Positions 30,382 to 38,476 of a stretch of 64,000 nt of DNA are shown here, piece after piece. The notes beneath the pieces are model-generated. The model made no database searches, had not been told where the DNA came from, and saw nothing but the letters and a program-made list of their open reading frames with translations. Position 1 is the stretch's first letter. Each line of letters begins with the position of its first letter. The DNA lies in contig NZ_MUNX01000151.1 in NCBI RefSeq assembly GCF_002001005.1, positions 1-64,000 of the forward strand, given 5' to 3'. The position numbers were made by a program, and so were the translations under genes. This stretch comes from Flavobacterium sp. A45. GTDB lineage: Bacteria; Bacteroidota; Bacteroidia; Flavobacteriales; Flavobacteriaceae.

Positions 30382-30452
30382 TTGGCAGTAGTCAGTTTTT
30401 GAGTGTTCAGTATGAAACTGATTACTAAAAAAATGACCACTGATCACTTATT

Positions 30453-30848
30453 TTAAAGGCCTTTCTCTTTCATTTCCAGAATCACATCCGAAGCATTCTT
30501 AAAAGTAGGTGCTTGTTCGATAATACTTCCCACACGTTTTTTGTTCAGTTTGAAGGTAATGTCATTTTCAGTGGTGAACAAAAGTGCCGTCAGGAACGGA
30601 TTGTTCATATAAGGAGCCAAAACAATAAAGGCTTCATCAAGCGTATGAAAACTTTCAATTTCCTCCGTTTTGTATCGTGCCGTAACCGAAAGACTAAAAA
30701 CTCCGTCATTCAAAACGGGACGAACATAGATGTTCTTCAAATCAGTGTCGCCTATGGTTTTGGCCAAAGTCAATTTGGCGTAGGTTTTATCAGCGATACT
30801 TTGTTTTACTTTTCCCCAAAACTCGGCAAATACAGGTTCAAAAGACAT
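30453..30848 (-). CDS. Conserved flavobacterial protein of unknown function
   Basis: A 131-residue predicted cytosolic protein without signal peptide or membrane segment, rich in charged residues. I do not recognise a domain; the composition and regular alternation of helices and strands look like a real protein, and ATG 30848 is the only sensible start. It converges with the HD gene. Confidence 0.7.
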   Translation of the reverse strand: MSFEPVFAEFWGKVKQSIADKTYAKLTLAKTIGDTDLKNIYVRPVLNDGVFSLSVTARYKTEEIESFHTLDEAFIVLAPYMNNPFLTALLFTTENDITFKLNKKRVGSIIEQAPTFKNASDVILEMKEKGL

Positions 30849-30960
30849 AAATTTTATTTTTAGGTATTATGGAAAGGCAAAATTAAGTTTTTGAAACCAA
30901 ACAAATCGTTTTTTATCAGAAGATAATGAGAAATATTAGGTTTTAAGAGCAATAATACTG

Positions 30961-30992
30961 TTGCTTATTCTGATGGTTAATGTTTATATTTG
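30961..30992 (+). promoter_or_regulatory. Bacteroidota promoter for the LOG-family gene
   Basis: TTG at 30961-30963, a 21-bp spacer and TATATTTG at 30985-30992 match the consensus, leaving a leader of about 65 nt before ATG 31064. Confidence 0.55.
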
Positions 30993-31063
30993 GATTTAAG
31001 AATATATGAGTTTTATAACATGTATAACTTTTTACAAATGAATTTAATTCTAAAATAAAAAGG

Positions 31064-31645
31064 ATGAAAAGAATAACCGTATTCTGTGGTTCAAGTTCAG
31101 GAACAGAAGAAATTTACACCTTGCAGGCAACTTTGCTTGGAGAAACATTCGCCAAACGAAATATCGAATTAGTCTATGGCGGTGCCAACGTTGGACTTAT
31201 GGGAGCTGTTGCCAACGGCGTTTTGAATAATGGCGGAAAAGCAATCGGTGTTTTGCCCAATTTTTTGAGATCAAAAGAAATCGCCCACAAACAGCTAACA
31301 GAATTGATTTTGGTTGATACCATGCACGAAAGAAAGACCAAAATGAATGATCTTTGCGACGGGGTAATCGCATTGCCGGGTGGTTTTGGAACGTTGGATG
31401 AGCTTTTTGAAATGCTGACTTGGGGACAGCTCGGATTGCATAAAAAACCGATTGCCATTTTGAACGTAAATGGTTATTATGACTCTTTAATTCTTTTTAT
31501 ACAAAATATGACGGACAAAGGTCTTTTGAAAGAAGTAAATCAAGAAATGCTTTTGGTTAGTGATACTATTGATGATCTTTTGGATAAAATGGAAAATTAC
31601 ATTCCGCCAACTGTTGGGAAATGGATTGATAAGAAAGATATTTAA
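31064..31645 (+). CDS. LOG family (TIGR00730) nucleotide 5'-monophosphate phosphoribohydrolase
   Basis: A 193-residue Rossmann-fold protein. The family splits cytokinin riboside 5'-monophosphate or other nucleoside monophosphates into base and ribose 5-phosphate. The first strand has FCGSSSG, a glycine-rich loop GGANVGLMG follows at about 41-49, and the signature PGGFGTLDELFE lies at about 105-116 with its catalytic Glu. The length is typical. It is transcribed alone. Confidence 0.92.
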   Translation: MKRITVFCGSSSGTEEIYTLQATLLGETFAKRNIELVYGGANVGLMGAVANGVLNNGGKAIGVLPNFLRSKEIAHKQLTELILVDTMHERKTKMNDLCDGVIALPGGFGTLDELFEMLTWGQLGLHKKPIAILNVNGYYDSLILFIQNMTDKGLLKEVNQEMLLVSDTIDDLLDKMENYIPPTVGKWIDKKDI

Positions 31646-31861
31646 AGGCCGTTAATGAAAACTAAATCAAGCGGAAAAAATAATCCATTGCTTTTTATGG
31701 AGTTAGCTGAAATATTTATCGGAGATTTGCAGTGAAATTAAATTTCCTATTGTGGGTTTTTTGATTACATTTAAATTTTTAGAAAAAGATTTTCAGAGTA
31801 AGGATGTACTAGTGGTTTTAAGCAGCCACAGACTCACAACAATTGATTCAAATCAATCAAA

Positions 31862-32599
31862 ATGAAGAAAGATACCCATTCGACATATTCAATGCCAACA
31901 ATTGAGGATTTTAATCCGCATAGTCAAATAAAGAAAGCAGATTTATTACCCGATCCGGAATCGCGTTTGGATTCTATGGAAAATAAAGAAAAGCCTATTT
32001 TGAATTCCAATATTCCGTTTAGAGACTTGACAAGCCCTGAAAGTAAACGTGAAAGCATACATCAACTTATTGATAAACTCGATGTTGAAACGAGTATCAG
32101 ATACCAAAGAACAATAGAAGACACTTATTGTAATGTGTATTCGTATGATTATTGCCATTTCTGTAAAGTGTATTTGCCAACGGTTTGGTGGAAAGAAGAA
32201 GCACTAGAAAAAGTGTTGGATGGACAGGAAGTAGAAGCTGTTTTTGAAGAAACCGTTGACCGAATTTATTCCAGTGCCATACACGATTGGTTCTTAGAAT
32301 GGGGTGAAAGCTTTGGTTGGAAAAGAATGTTTTCGGTCGATGAAATGCAATCTCAAGTGAACGAGAATGGCGGAGTTGGAATCATTTGCGCCAAAAGAAA
32401 AATAAAAGGACTTTCTGGACATATCGTTCCTGTTGTTCCCGAAACGGATTTGCATCAAGCATATCGAGAGAATGGACTTGTCGTTTATCCACTGCAATCA
32501 CAAGCAGGAAAGGAGAATTACAACTACTTTTCGGAGGTTAGGAAAGATTGGTGGAATGATGAATTATATTCTTCTCATGTGTTCTATTATCATGAATAA
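31862..32599 (+). CDS. Putative cysteine hydrolase (NlpC/P60- or CHAP-like), unassigned family
   Basis: A 245-residue protein with no signal peptide. The first 80 residues are polar and Pro-rich, followed by a compact domain. The features suggest a papain-like peptidoglycan amidase or peptidase: TYCNVYSYDYCHF with candidate nucleophile Cys90, a Trp-rich stretch (LPTVWW; WFLEWGESFGWKR), and GHIVPVVPE with candidate His187 and Glu194, then PLQSQAG. This order (C-N-V, then G-H, then acidic or Gln) is common in NlpC/P60 and CHAP enzymes and in some secreted antibacterial amidases. The lack of a leader would fit export by a contact-dependent system or an internal role. Function is inferred. Confidence 0.5.
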   Translation: MKKDTHSTYSMPTIEDFNPHSQIKKADLLPDPESRLDSMENKEKPILNSNIPFRDLTSPESKRESIHQLIDKLDVETSIRYQRTIEDTYCNVYSYDYCHFCKVYLPTVWWKEEALEKVLDGQEVEAVFEETVDRIYSSAIHDWFLEWGESFGWKRMFSVDEMQSQVNENGGVGIICAKRKIKGLSGHIVPVVPETDLHQAYRENGLVVYPLQSQAGKENYNYFSEVRKDWWNDELYSSHVFYYHE

Positions 32600-33124
32600 A
32601 TCTAAGCCATAAATCTTACAATTTGACAATTTTGTTTTGTTGTTGATTTTCAATGAATTAACTTCTTGGAAATATGGTAATAATGCGCTACTTTTGCAAC
32701 TCAGAAAAAATGAGGGTAGCAAAAGTTACAATAGCGCTATTCATCTTCGTAAATTATTGATATAAAAGTGATTAATAGTAATAGTGATTTTATAACCCCA
32801 TTGTAAAATTTTACTTTTTTCACAAACATTCAGCCGATACAAGTGCAAAATTTCTGAGACTGAAATCGCAAAGAAGAAATTTTCTTCCAATAAAAAGAAA
32901 AAAGCTCCCGATAATTATTGGGGTGACAACCAAATTTTGAATATTATTTCGGAAGAAATATAAATTCCTATAAATTAAAAAATAATATAATGGATTTAAC
33001 AATTTGTTTAATCCCTTAGAAGAATCGTCTCTGTTCTTCATTTAACAGATAAAAGATTCTTATTTCCGAATAAAAATAAAGACTTTAAAAAGTTCAATTA
33101 ACCATAAAAAGAAAATTAGTATAA
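32600..33124. other. 525-bp intergenic spacer with a promoter and a possible coding remnant
   Basis: No complete gene. It contains a good promoter (32666-32696), an imperfect inverted repeat just after it built on CTTTTGC (32691-32697) and GCAAAAG, and a stop-free stretch at 32796-32963 in one plus frame whose translation (ending KAPDNYWGDNQILNIISEEI) looks partly protein-like but lacks a start. An opposite-strand frame at 32820-33041 is not convincing. Confidence 0.4.
32666..32696 (+). promoter_or_regulatory. Bacteroidota promoter ~430 bp upstream of the ligase-like gene
   Basis: TTG at 32666-32668, a 20-bp spacer and TACTTTTG at 32689-32696 fit the consensus. The next start codon is at 33125, so the transcript would carry a leader of over 400 nt or encode a separate small RNA. 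Confidence 0.5.
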
Positions 33125-34669
33125 ATGAAAGACAATCAGGCAAAAAAATATTATTGGGGAATAGGATTGGAAAACGAAACCTACATGCAATTTGAAGAAT
33201 CCCTAATAGTTTCTGGTGAGTTTATACAAGAAAAAATTGGTTTTGAGAAATACAGTATTGATTATAGAAAATGCTATAAACCGGAAAGTTTAACTCCAAT
33301 TTTGAAAAAAGCTTTTGGCTTAAAGGAAAACTACAAAGTAAGCCGAATGATTAACAGTCATTCGCTAGAAAAACTAGATGTAAACTATCAGCACAAAACA
33401 TTATCGGCAGTAAAGTCATTAGCAGGAGCCACAGAAACTGCGGAGGCGAATCCACAACCACTTGAAAATCCCGAGTATCTTGGGAAATCCATCATGGAAC
33501 TTTTCCTAGAGGAACAGCCGTACAATATTCAGAGTATGATTACCCAAAGAAATAAAACAATGGGTTCGGTACATTTTGATGGTGATTCTATCGAATTTGT
33601 AACCAAATATTTTGAAAACCGAACAATAGCCGATTCCTGTAAAGAACTAAAAGCGACCAAAAAATTGTTCCTTGATAAAATAAATGAATCAGCTGTTTTG
33701 AACGGTAAACTTAATTTTCCCGATTACAATAACGGCCTTAATATGTTCATGACCAATCAGGAAAACTTGGTTTTGTTTAACAATGGAACGTATCATTTTC
33801 ACATTACTTTGCCTTCCTTAACGGAAGACAGCAGAATTGTAGATTATAATGAGTTTGAAAAAACACATGCCAATGCTATTTATTTACTGCAGTGGTTTGA
33901 ACCTTTTTTTATAGCAACTCTTGGAAGCCCTGACATTATGGGTGTGATAAGTGATAAATACAGTTTGGACAAAAAATTCACTTTGGGTTCTATGCGGAAT
34001 GCAATGTCTCGTTATATTGGTGTTGGAACATATAATAAAGCAATGCCAAAAGGTAAAATTCTAACCTATAATGTAGATGATTTTAGAAAATTATTAAAGT
34101 TCGAAAAAGAAGAAAATGTTTGGTGGAGAGATCAGATTGAAGCGGATATGGAATATGAAATGCTTTCGGAAGTGGGTCTTGATTTTAATCAGGAGAAAAT
34201 GTACCAAAGCGGTTTTGAATTTAGAAGCTTTGATGAGTTTCCGGCAGAGTATTTAAATGATGTTCTTTTTTCGATTATTCTGATCTGTGAGCATTCTTTA
34301 AACCTGCCAGATGTTCAATGGGGGCATGATAGTACGGCTTGGAATAATTTAGTTTTTAAAACTTTAAAGAATGGTTATTTAACCGAAATCAACGAAGCCG
34401 AGAAGAACGAAGTTCTGAATTTATTACAGTTATTGAATCCGTCAGATTCTGATTATAACACCCTAAAATCCGAATTTGAAAGTATCATAATGCTTGATGC
34501 CTTTTTCTTCAAAATTCTGGCTGTTCTGCATGATAAATACAAAGACAATAATGTTTGTTTGAATTCCATGTGCGGACAAAAAACAAATTTTCCTCCAAAA
34601 TGGGATAACTTTAACAAATACCAAACAGAAAGGCATTTGCAGCAAATTGGGTCTTTTTGCGAAAATTAA
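33125..34669 (+). CDS. Putative glutamate-cysteine-ligase-fold carboxylate-amine ligase
   Basis: A 514-residue cytosolic protein without leader. Several stretches resemble the glutamine-synthetase/GCS fold: WGIGLENETY (11-20) as the first metal-binding strand with Glu16/Glu18, SIEFVTKYFENRTI (about 155-168), YHFHITLP (223-230) like the substrate or metal His strand, and WFEPFFIATLGSPD (257-270) like the helix before the SP motif of GCS2 proteins, then SMRNAMSRYIG. If correct it uses ATP to join a carboxylate to an amine, perhaps an amino acid or peptide. It is not GshA itself and no glutathione gene is nearby. Neighbouring hydrolase 31862 may be functionally linked. Confidence 0.5.
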   Translation: MKDNQAKKYYWGIGLENETYMQFEESLIVSGEFIQEKIGFEKYSIDYRKCYKPESLTPILKKAFGLKENYKVSRMINSHSLEKLDVNYQHKTLSAVKSLAGATETAEANPQPLENPEYLGKSIMELFLEEQPYNIQSMITQRNKTMGSVHFDGDSIEFVTKYFENRTIADSCKELKATKKLFLDKINESAVLNGKLNFPDYNNGLNMFMTNQENLVLFNNGTYHFHITLPSLTEDSRIVDYNEFEKTHANAIYLLQWFEPFFIATLGSPDIMGVISDKYSLDKKFTLGSMRNAMSRYIGVGTYNKAMPKGKILTYNVDDFRKLLKFEKEENVWWRDQIEADMEYEMLSEVGLDFNQEKMYQSGFEFRSFDEFPAEYLNDVLFSIILICEHSLNLPDVQWGHDSTAWNNLVFKTLKNGYLTEINEAEKNEVLNLLQLLNPSDSDYNTLKSEFESIIMLDAFFFKILAVLHDKYKDNNVCLNSMCGQKTNFPPKWDNFNKYQTERHLQQIGSFCEN

Positions 34670-34700
34670 TTTTTTTTTGCGATTATGATTTAATGATTAC

Positions 34701-34738
34701 TGATGGATTTGATCTAAAAATTACGCTCAAATCCATCA
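34701..34738. repeat. Perfect inverted repeat at the convergent gene ends
   Basis: TGATGGATTTGA (34701-34712) and TCAAATCCATCA (34727-34738) are perfect 12-bp arms around a 14-nt loop. One arm lies in the last codons of the minus-strand gene ending at 34714. There is no T tract, so it is not a standard intrinsic terminator. Confidence 0.6.
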
Positions 34739-36102
34739 ATAAACTTACGCATGGCATATTGTTTAGCATAAGCATCATAATATCCCAAAATATAGTAGTT
34801 TTTGTATCGCATAATGCTAGGTAAGGTTACTTCGGAATGTTCCTGCTGAAAGCCGGAAATAAAGTCGATGGCAAGTGGTTCCTGATCCTGTTTGGTGCGG
34901 TCTAATTTTTTATCGTAGATACTTTCGAAATACAAAGTTGTTGGAACGTAACGATACAGTAAATCACCAATATCGTTGCCTGTAAATGAATTGATAACGT
35001 CTGTAAATTGAATATTACCTGTTCCTCCAAATGTGAGCAAAATAGCTTTGGGCGTTTTGTAAACCGTTAATCCCACTTCCAAATAAACTAGCTGATCCAA
35101 AAAATTGGAAGTGCTTTTTATTTCTTTTGCCTTTTGTCCTGCCAATTGTAACCACAAAGGAGAACTTTTAAAAGGAATGGTTTCGGTTTGCGCAACCGCA
35201 ATGCTTTTTATGGTGTCAGCTGTTTTGTAATCTTTTATTTCAAACAACAATTCTTCAGCGTTGATTTTGAATTGGTATATTTTGCCCTCATGGTAATAGG
35301 AGTTGGAGAGGCTAACATAATTTTTGGTTGACGCCTTTGGAAAGTTTTTTTCTTGAATTTCAAAAGTGATAAGGTCAATTTCAAAAGCTTGAGTCTCATT
35401 ATCGTTATGGTCTAATGTGAGAAGTAATCGGTTTTTGATAGCGTACAGTTTTGTTTTCTGCGTGCCTTTGAATAAAGGATTGAACTTATTGGTCTCTATT
35501 TTTTGAATGGGACAAACTTCCAGAATTTGGCTGAACGCTAAAGCTTGTTTTTTGCTGTTTTGAAATTTAAACGAACTGAAATCCAGTGTTTTTTCTTCTT
35601 TTTTACCGTTTTTTAAAACATATAAAATCAATTTTTGTTCAAAGTGTTTCTCAGCAAGAATATAAAATGTGTTGTTCTCCTGAAATTGTGTAATAACGGT
35701 TTGATTGAAAAAAGGCAATTCATAACTAAAAACTGCCATAGTGGTTTTGGTGTTCAAATTGTATTGAACAGCCAATACTTTGTTTAAATCGGTGGTAGAC
35801 CAATAAAGAGTCGGGTTTCCTTCGTCATCAAAACTATATCCTGCCAATTGTCTGTAGGCAATATCGGGTCTTGGCAGAGAATATTGATTGGTCAGGAATA
35901 ATGCACTATTGTATTTTAGTATTGTAAGCGTTTCTTTGTCGGAAATAAATGCAAATACGTCATGAGTGTCAATGTTTTCTGCATTTACAATTTGTCTATA
36001 TTCTTTAGATTTTTTGAGCTCTAATGGAAATGTTGCTAATACGGTTTGGCTAAAAAGGAAATGACCTTGTATTAGTATAAACAAAAGAATGAATTTTTTC
36101 AT
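34714..36102 (-). CDS. Exported protein of unknown function
   Basis: A 462-residue protein with a clear signal peptide (MKKFILLFILIQGHFLFSQ). No domain is recognised. The body is rich in beta-strand-like segments and aromatic residues, and could be a beta-propeller-like periplasmic or surface protein. It has no T9SS tail and no lipobox. It starts 70 bp downstream of the CAT-like gene on the same strand and may share its transcript. Confidence 0.7.
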   Translation of the reverse strand: MKKFILLFILIQGHFLFSQTVLATFPLELKKSKEYRQIVNAENIDTHDVFAFISDKETLTILKYNSALFLTNQYSLPRPDIAYRQLAGYSFDDEGNPTLYWSTTDLNKVLAVQYNLNTKTTMAVFSYELPFFNQTVITQFQENNTFYILAEKHFEQKLILYVLKNGKKEEKTLDFSSFKFQNSKKQALAFSQILEVCPIQKIETNKFNPLFKGTQKTKLYAIKNRLLLTLDHNDNETQAFEIDLITFEIQEKNFPKASTKNYVSLSNSYYHEGKIYQFKINAEELLFEIKDYKTADTIKSIAVAQTETIPFKSSPLWLQLAGQKAKEIKSTSNFLDQLVYLEVGLTVYKTPKAILLTFGGTGNIQFTDVINSFTGNDIGDLLYRYVPTTLYFESIYDKKLDRTKQDQEPLAIDFISGFQQEHSEVTLPSIMRYKNYYILGYYDAYAKQYAMRKFIDGFERNF

Positions 36103-36172
36103 GTTAGGTATAGAGTATCAGATTGTTTTTTGGATAAATTAGCAAAAATTGTTCCGTTTTTTATTTTACAAT

Positions 36173-36802
36173 TTACTGATTCATTATTGCTTGGAAATAA
36201 TCCACCATTTGGCCTACGTGCATGGCATCCATCAATCCGTGATGTGCATGTATTGACATTGACATTTTCCTTTTTCCTTTTTTGGACACCGTCATTTTTC
36301 CAAAAGAAATTTTGGGACAACTATCAGGAAAAGTCATGTTGCGTGCATGCGAAAGCGAAGTAAAATCCAGCCATGGGATTGCCGAAAAATGAATGACATT
36401 ATCGTCTTTAAATTCCCTTGTAAACAGCCCTGTTGTGTTTTGAATTCGTTCAATTTCCACCTTTGCAGTTTGTTCAAAAATAGAATAATCGGGATGGTAT
36501 TCTATTAAAGAAAATCCAAAAGTACCATCAGCACGGCTTATCGTTGCCGAGCCATCGATTCGGTCATGAACGTAAATATGGGTGTTCTCGATTCGATATT
36601 TAAAATTTTCAAAAGCATTTACTGCCATCAAAGTTTTGTGTAAATAATAAATAAAAAAGGAAGTGTTTAGTGTTTTTGAAGTTTCATAAGCTTTTGTGCA
36701 CTCTATGGTCACGTTAACTCCAAAAAAAGGTTCTTGCATTTGTTTAAAGAAAAGGAAATGTTCTTTTCTATTCCAACTGTCTAGGTCTAAAAGCGTTTTC
36801 AT
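36173..36802 (-). CDS. Chloramphenicol acetyltransferase-like acyltransferase
   Basis: A 209-residue member of the CAT fold family, trimeric acetyl-CoA-dependent O-acetyltransferases. The N-terminus (DLDSWNRKEHFLFFKQMQEP) and C-terminal active site HAHHGLMDAMH (His188, Asp192) are in the family's places, although the canonical HHxxxDG ends in Ala here instead of Gly. Chromosomal CAT-like proteins of flavobacteria are often not proven resistance genes, so the substrate is left open. Confidence 0.85.
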   Translation of the reverse strand: MKTLLDLDSWNRKEHFLFFKQMQEPFFGVNVTIECTKAYETSKTLNTSFFIYYLHKTLMAVNAFENFKYRIENTHIYVHDRIDGSATISRADGTFGFSLIEYHPDYSIFEQTAKVEIERIQNTTGLFTREFKDDNVIHFSAIPWLDFTSLSHARNMTFPDSCPKISFGKMTVSKKGKRKMSMSIHAHHGLMDAMHVGQMVDYFQAIMNQ

Positions 36803-36917
36803 TTTTTTTAGTGTTTAGGATGTTCCAGATCTTTAGTGTCGTGAACGTTTTGAGGTAGTGGGTTTAATTTTAAAACCTAGCTAAAATACTAAATAAAAAG
36901 CATTTTTAATAAAATAA

Positions 36918-36951
36918 AAAAGCCTCAAAAGAAATTTCCTTTGAGGCTTTT
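36918..36951 (-). terminator. Rho-independent terminator after the OmpA-family gene
   Basis: AAAAGCCTCAAA (36918-36929) and TTTGAGGCTTTT (36940-36951) pair perfectly; on the minus strand a T-rich tract follows. Confidence 0.85.
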
Positions 36952-36969
36952 AGTACTAATTTGATTTGT

Positions 36970-38226
36970 TTATTTTACTTTGAAAGTAACTCTTCTAACC
37001 AGTTTTCGCGCACCATCTGAATCTTTTTCAACAGAAGAATCTTCACCAGCAGCAACAATATTTAATCTGGAAGAATCAATTTTAGCTTTTACAAGAATAT
37101 CTTTAACGCTGTTTGCTCTTGCGTTTGATAATTTATCGTTATAATCCGATTTTCCAATTTCATCAGCGTGACCAATAATATCAACGGAAGCCGATGGATT
37201 GTTTCTTAAATAAGTTAGAATAAAGTCAATTCCTTCTGTAGAAACATTGGTAGGTTTTGACTTTGCAAAGTCAAAATAAGTTGTAACATATCCTTCGTTG
37301 ATTAAGTTACGAATCAATTCGTTATTGCTCAATAAAACAGTTTGATCCGCTTTTTTGCCATACGTTTTCTCAAAGTAACGTTCTATTTCATCTGGGATAT
37401 TATTATTATTCAAATCAATGGCTCTACCTTTGTTATCTACCATTACACCCGAAATAGTGTTTGGTTCCGTATCAAGATAATCAACTACTCCATCGCGATC
37501 TGTATCTTGCATTTTGGTATCAATATCGTTTAGTCTTTTATTGATCATGTCAAATTCATTTTCATTATCAACAATCCAGTCAGCATGTTTTGCATTAGAT
37601 CCCAAATACACGGTCAAACCTACTGTACCATTGAAAAGAATTCCTGAAAAACCTCTGTTAGGCGTTTGACTTGCTGCATCAAAAGTTCCGTCATGACCTG
37701 CACTAAGAATGGTCGTGAAATCACCTGTTAGCGCTATATGTTCAGATAATTTGATTTGTCCTGTTACACCAGCTAAAAAGTTACCTGTTCTGTCTTTGAA
37801 TGAGGAATTCTGATCTTCTAATTGCGCTACACCAAAGCCAGCGTGCCCTAATAACCCGATAGTTTTTGTCCAAGTTTCAAAACTCATAATTCTCCCTAAA
37901 TTGGCAACCCCTTGCAAAGCTACTCTGTAATATTTAGTGTCAAAATCTGCAGAATTGTCTCTTTCTTTAAAACTATTATAACCAAAATCAGCTTTCAGAC
38001 CGAATTTGTTATTAAACATGTATCGAACACCAAAATCAGCAACAAGTGGACTGGGAGTCGATGTCGAATAGCCTAAAGTCATAGGTCTTTGTGGTTTGTT
38101 AACACCAGCTCCTAGTTCAATGGACCATTTATTGAAGTCAATTTTTGGACTTTTTTCAGCTTCTGTTTGAGCACTCAAAGTTGCTATACCAGAAGCAAAA
38201 ACCAACGTAAATATAATTTTTTTCAT
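36970..38226 (-). CDS. OmpA family outer-membrane protein
   Basis: A 418-residue porin-like protein linking outer membrane and peptidoglycan. A signal peptide (ending TLSAQ) is followed by an eight-stranded-barrel-like N-terminal half to about 215, a heptad-like stretch, two Asp-rich thrombospondin-3-like calcium motifs (DTDRDGVVDYLD and DLNNNNIPDE), and a C-terminal OmpA domain at about 310-418 with IIGHADEIGKSDYNDKLSNA and a final RRVTFKVK. A single gene with its own promoter and terminator, probably abundant. Confidence 0.93.
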   Translation of the reverse strand: MKKIIFTLVFASGIATLSAQTEAEKSPKIDFNKWSIELGAGVNKPQRPMTLGYSTSTPSPLVADFGVRYMFNNKFGLKADFGYNSFKERDNSADFDTKYYRVALQGVANLGRIMSFETWTKTIGLLGHAGFGVAQLEDQNSSFKDRTGNFLAGVTGQIKLSEHIALTGDFTTILSAGHDGTFDAASQTPNRGFSGILFNGTVGLTVYLGSNAKHADWIVDNENEFDMINKRLNDIDTKMQDTDRDGVVDYLDTEPNTISGVMVDNKGRAIDLNNNNIPDEIERYFEKTYGKKADQTVLLSNNELIRNLINEGYVTTYFDFAKSKPTNVSTEGIDFILTYLRNNPSASVDIIGHADEIGKSDYNDKLSNARANSVKDILVKAKIDSSRLNIVAAGEDSSVEKDSDGARKLVRRVTFKVK

Positions 38227-38249
38227 AATTTCATAATTTAAATTCGCGA

Positions 38250-38257
38250 CAAACGTA
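38250..38257 (-). promoter_or_regulatory. -7 element upstream of the OmpA-family gene
   Basis: CAAACGTA on the plus strand reads TACGTTTG on the minus strand, matching TAnnTTTG 24 bp before the start. Confidence 0.4.
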
Positions 38258-38363
38258 CATTAGAAAGTATGTTGAAAAATTTTAACCCGTGAATTATGAA
38301 AAGATCCGTTTTAGTTATGTAAATAATAACAATTAGTGTCTTTTTTATAGGATTTTTTCCATA

Positions 38364-38399
38364 AAAAAACAGAGGTTTTGTTTTAAACCTCTGTTTTTT
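38364..38399 (-). terminator. Rho-independent terminator between HAD and OmpA-family genes
   Basis: Perfect 15-bp arms (38364-38378 and 38385-38399) with A and T tracts; it lies downstream of the HAD gene on the minus strand. Confidence 0.85.
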
Positions 38400-38476
38400 A
38401 TTTAGAAACTATTTTTAGTAATCGTTTTTTGTGGTCAAATAATCTTTATTTTTTTTCGATTATGTTAGAAAATATC

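Noticed and set aside
30387..30426. Inverted repeat AGTAGTCAGTTT / AAACTGATTACT as a terminator between HD and unknown gene
   Set aside because: A hairpin can form, but neither strand has a T tract after it; kept only as a possible dispersed repeat.
31656..31736. A 26-codon frame (MKTKSSGKNNPLLF...) shortly after the LOG-family gene
   Set aside because: Too short, no conserved feature known and no promoter of its own; may be chance in AT-rich DNA.
32820..33041. 73-codon frame on the minus strand in the intergenic spacer
   Set aside because: Low-complexity, Phe/Leu-rich translation with no start context; the plus frame in the same place looks slightly more protein-like but also lacks a start.
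36173..36802. CAT-like gene as an acquired antibiotic-resistance gene
   Set aside because: No mobile element is near, surroundings are ordinary chromosomal genes, and the active site differs slightly; resistance cannot be claimed.
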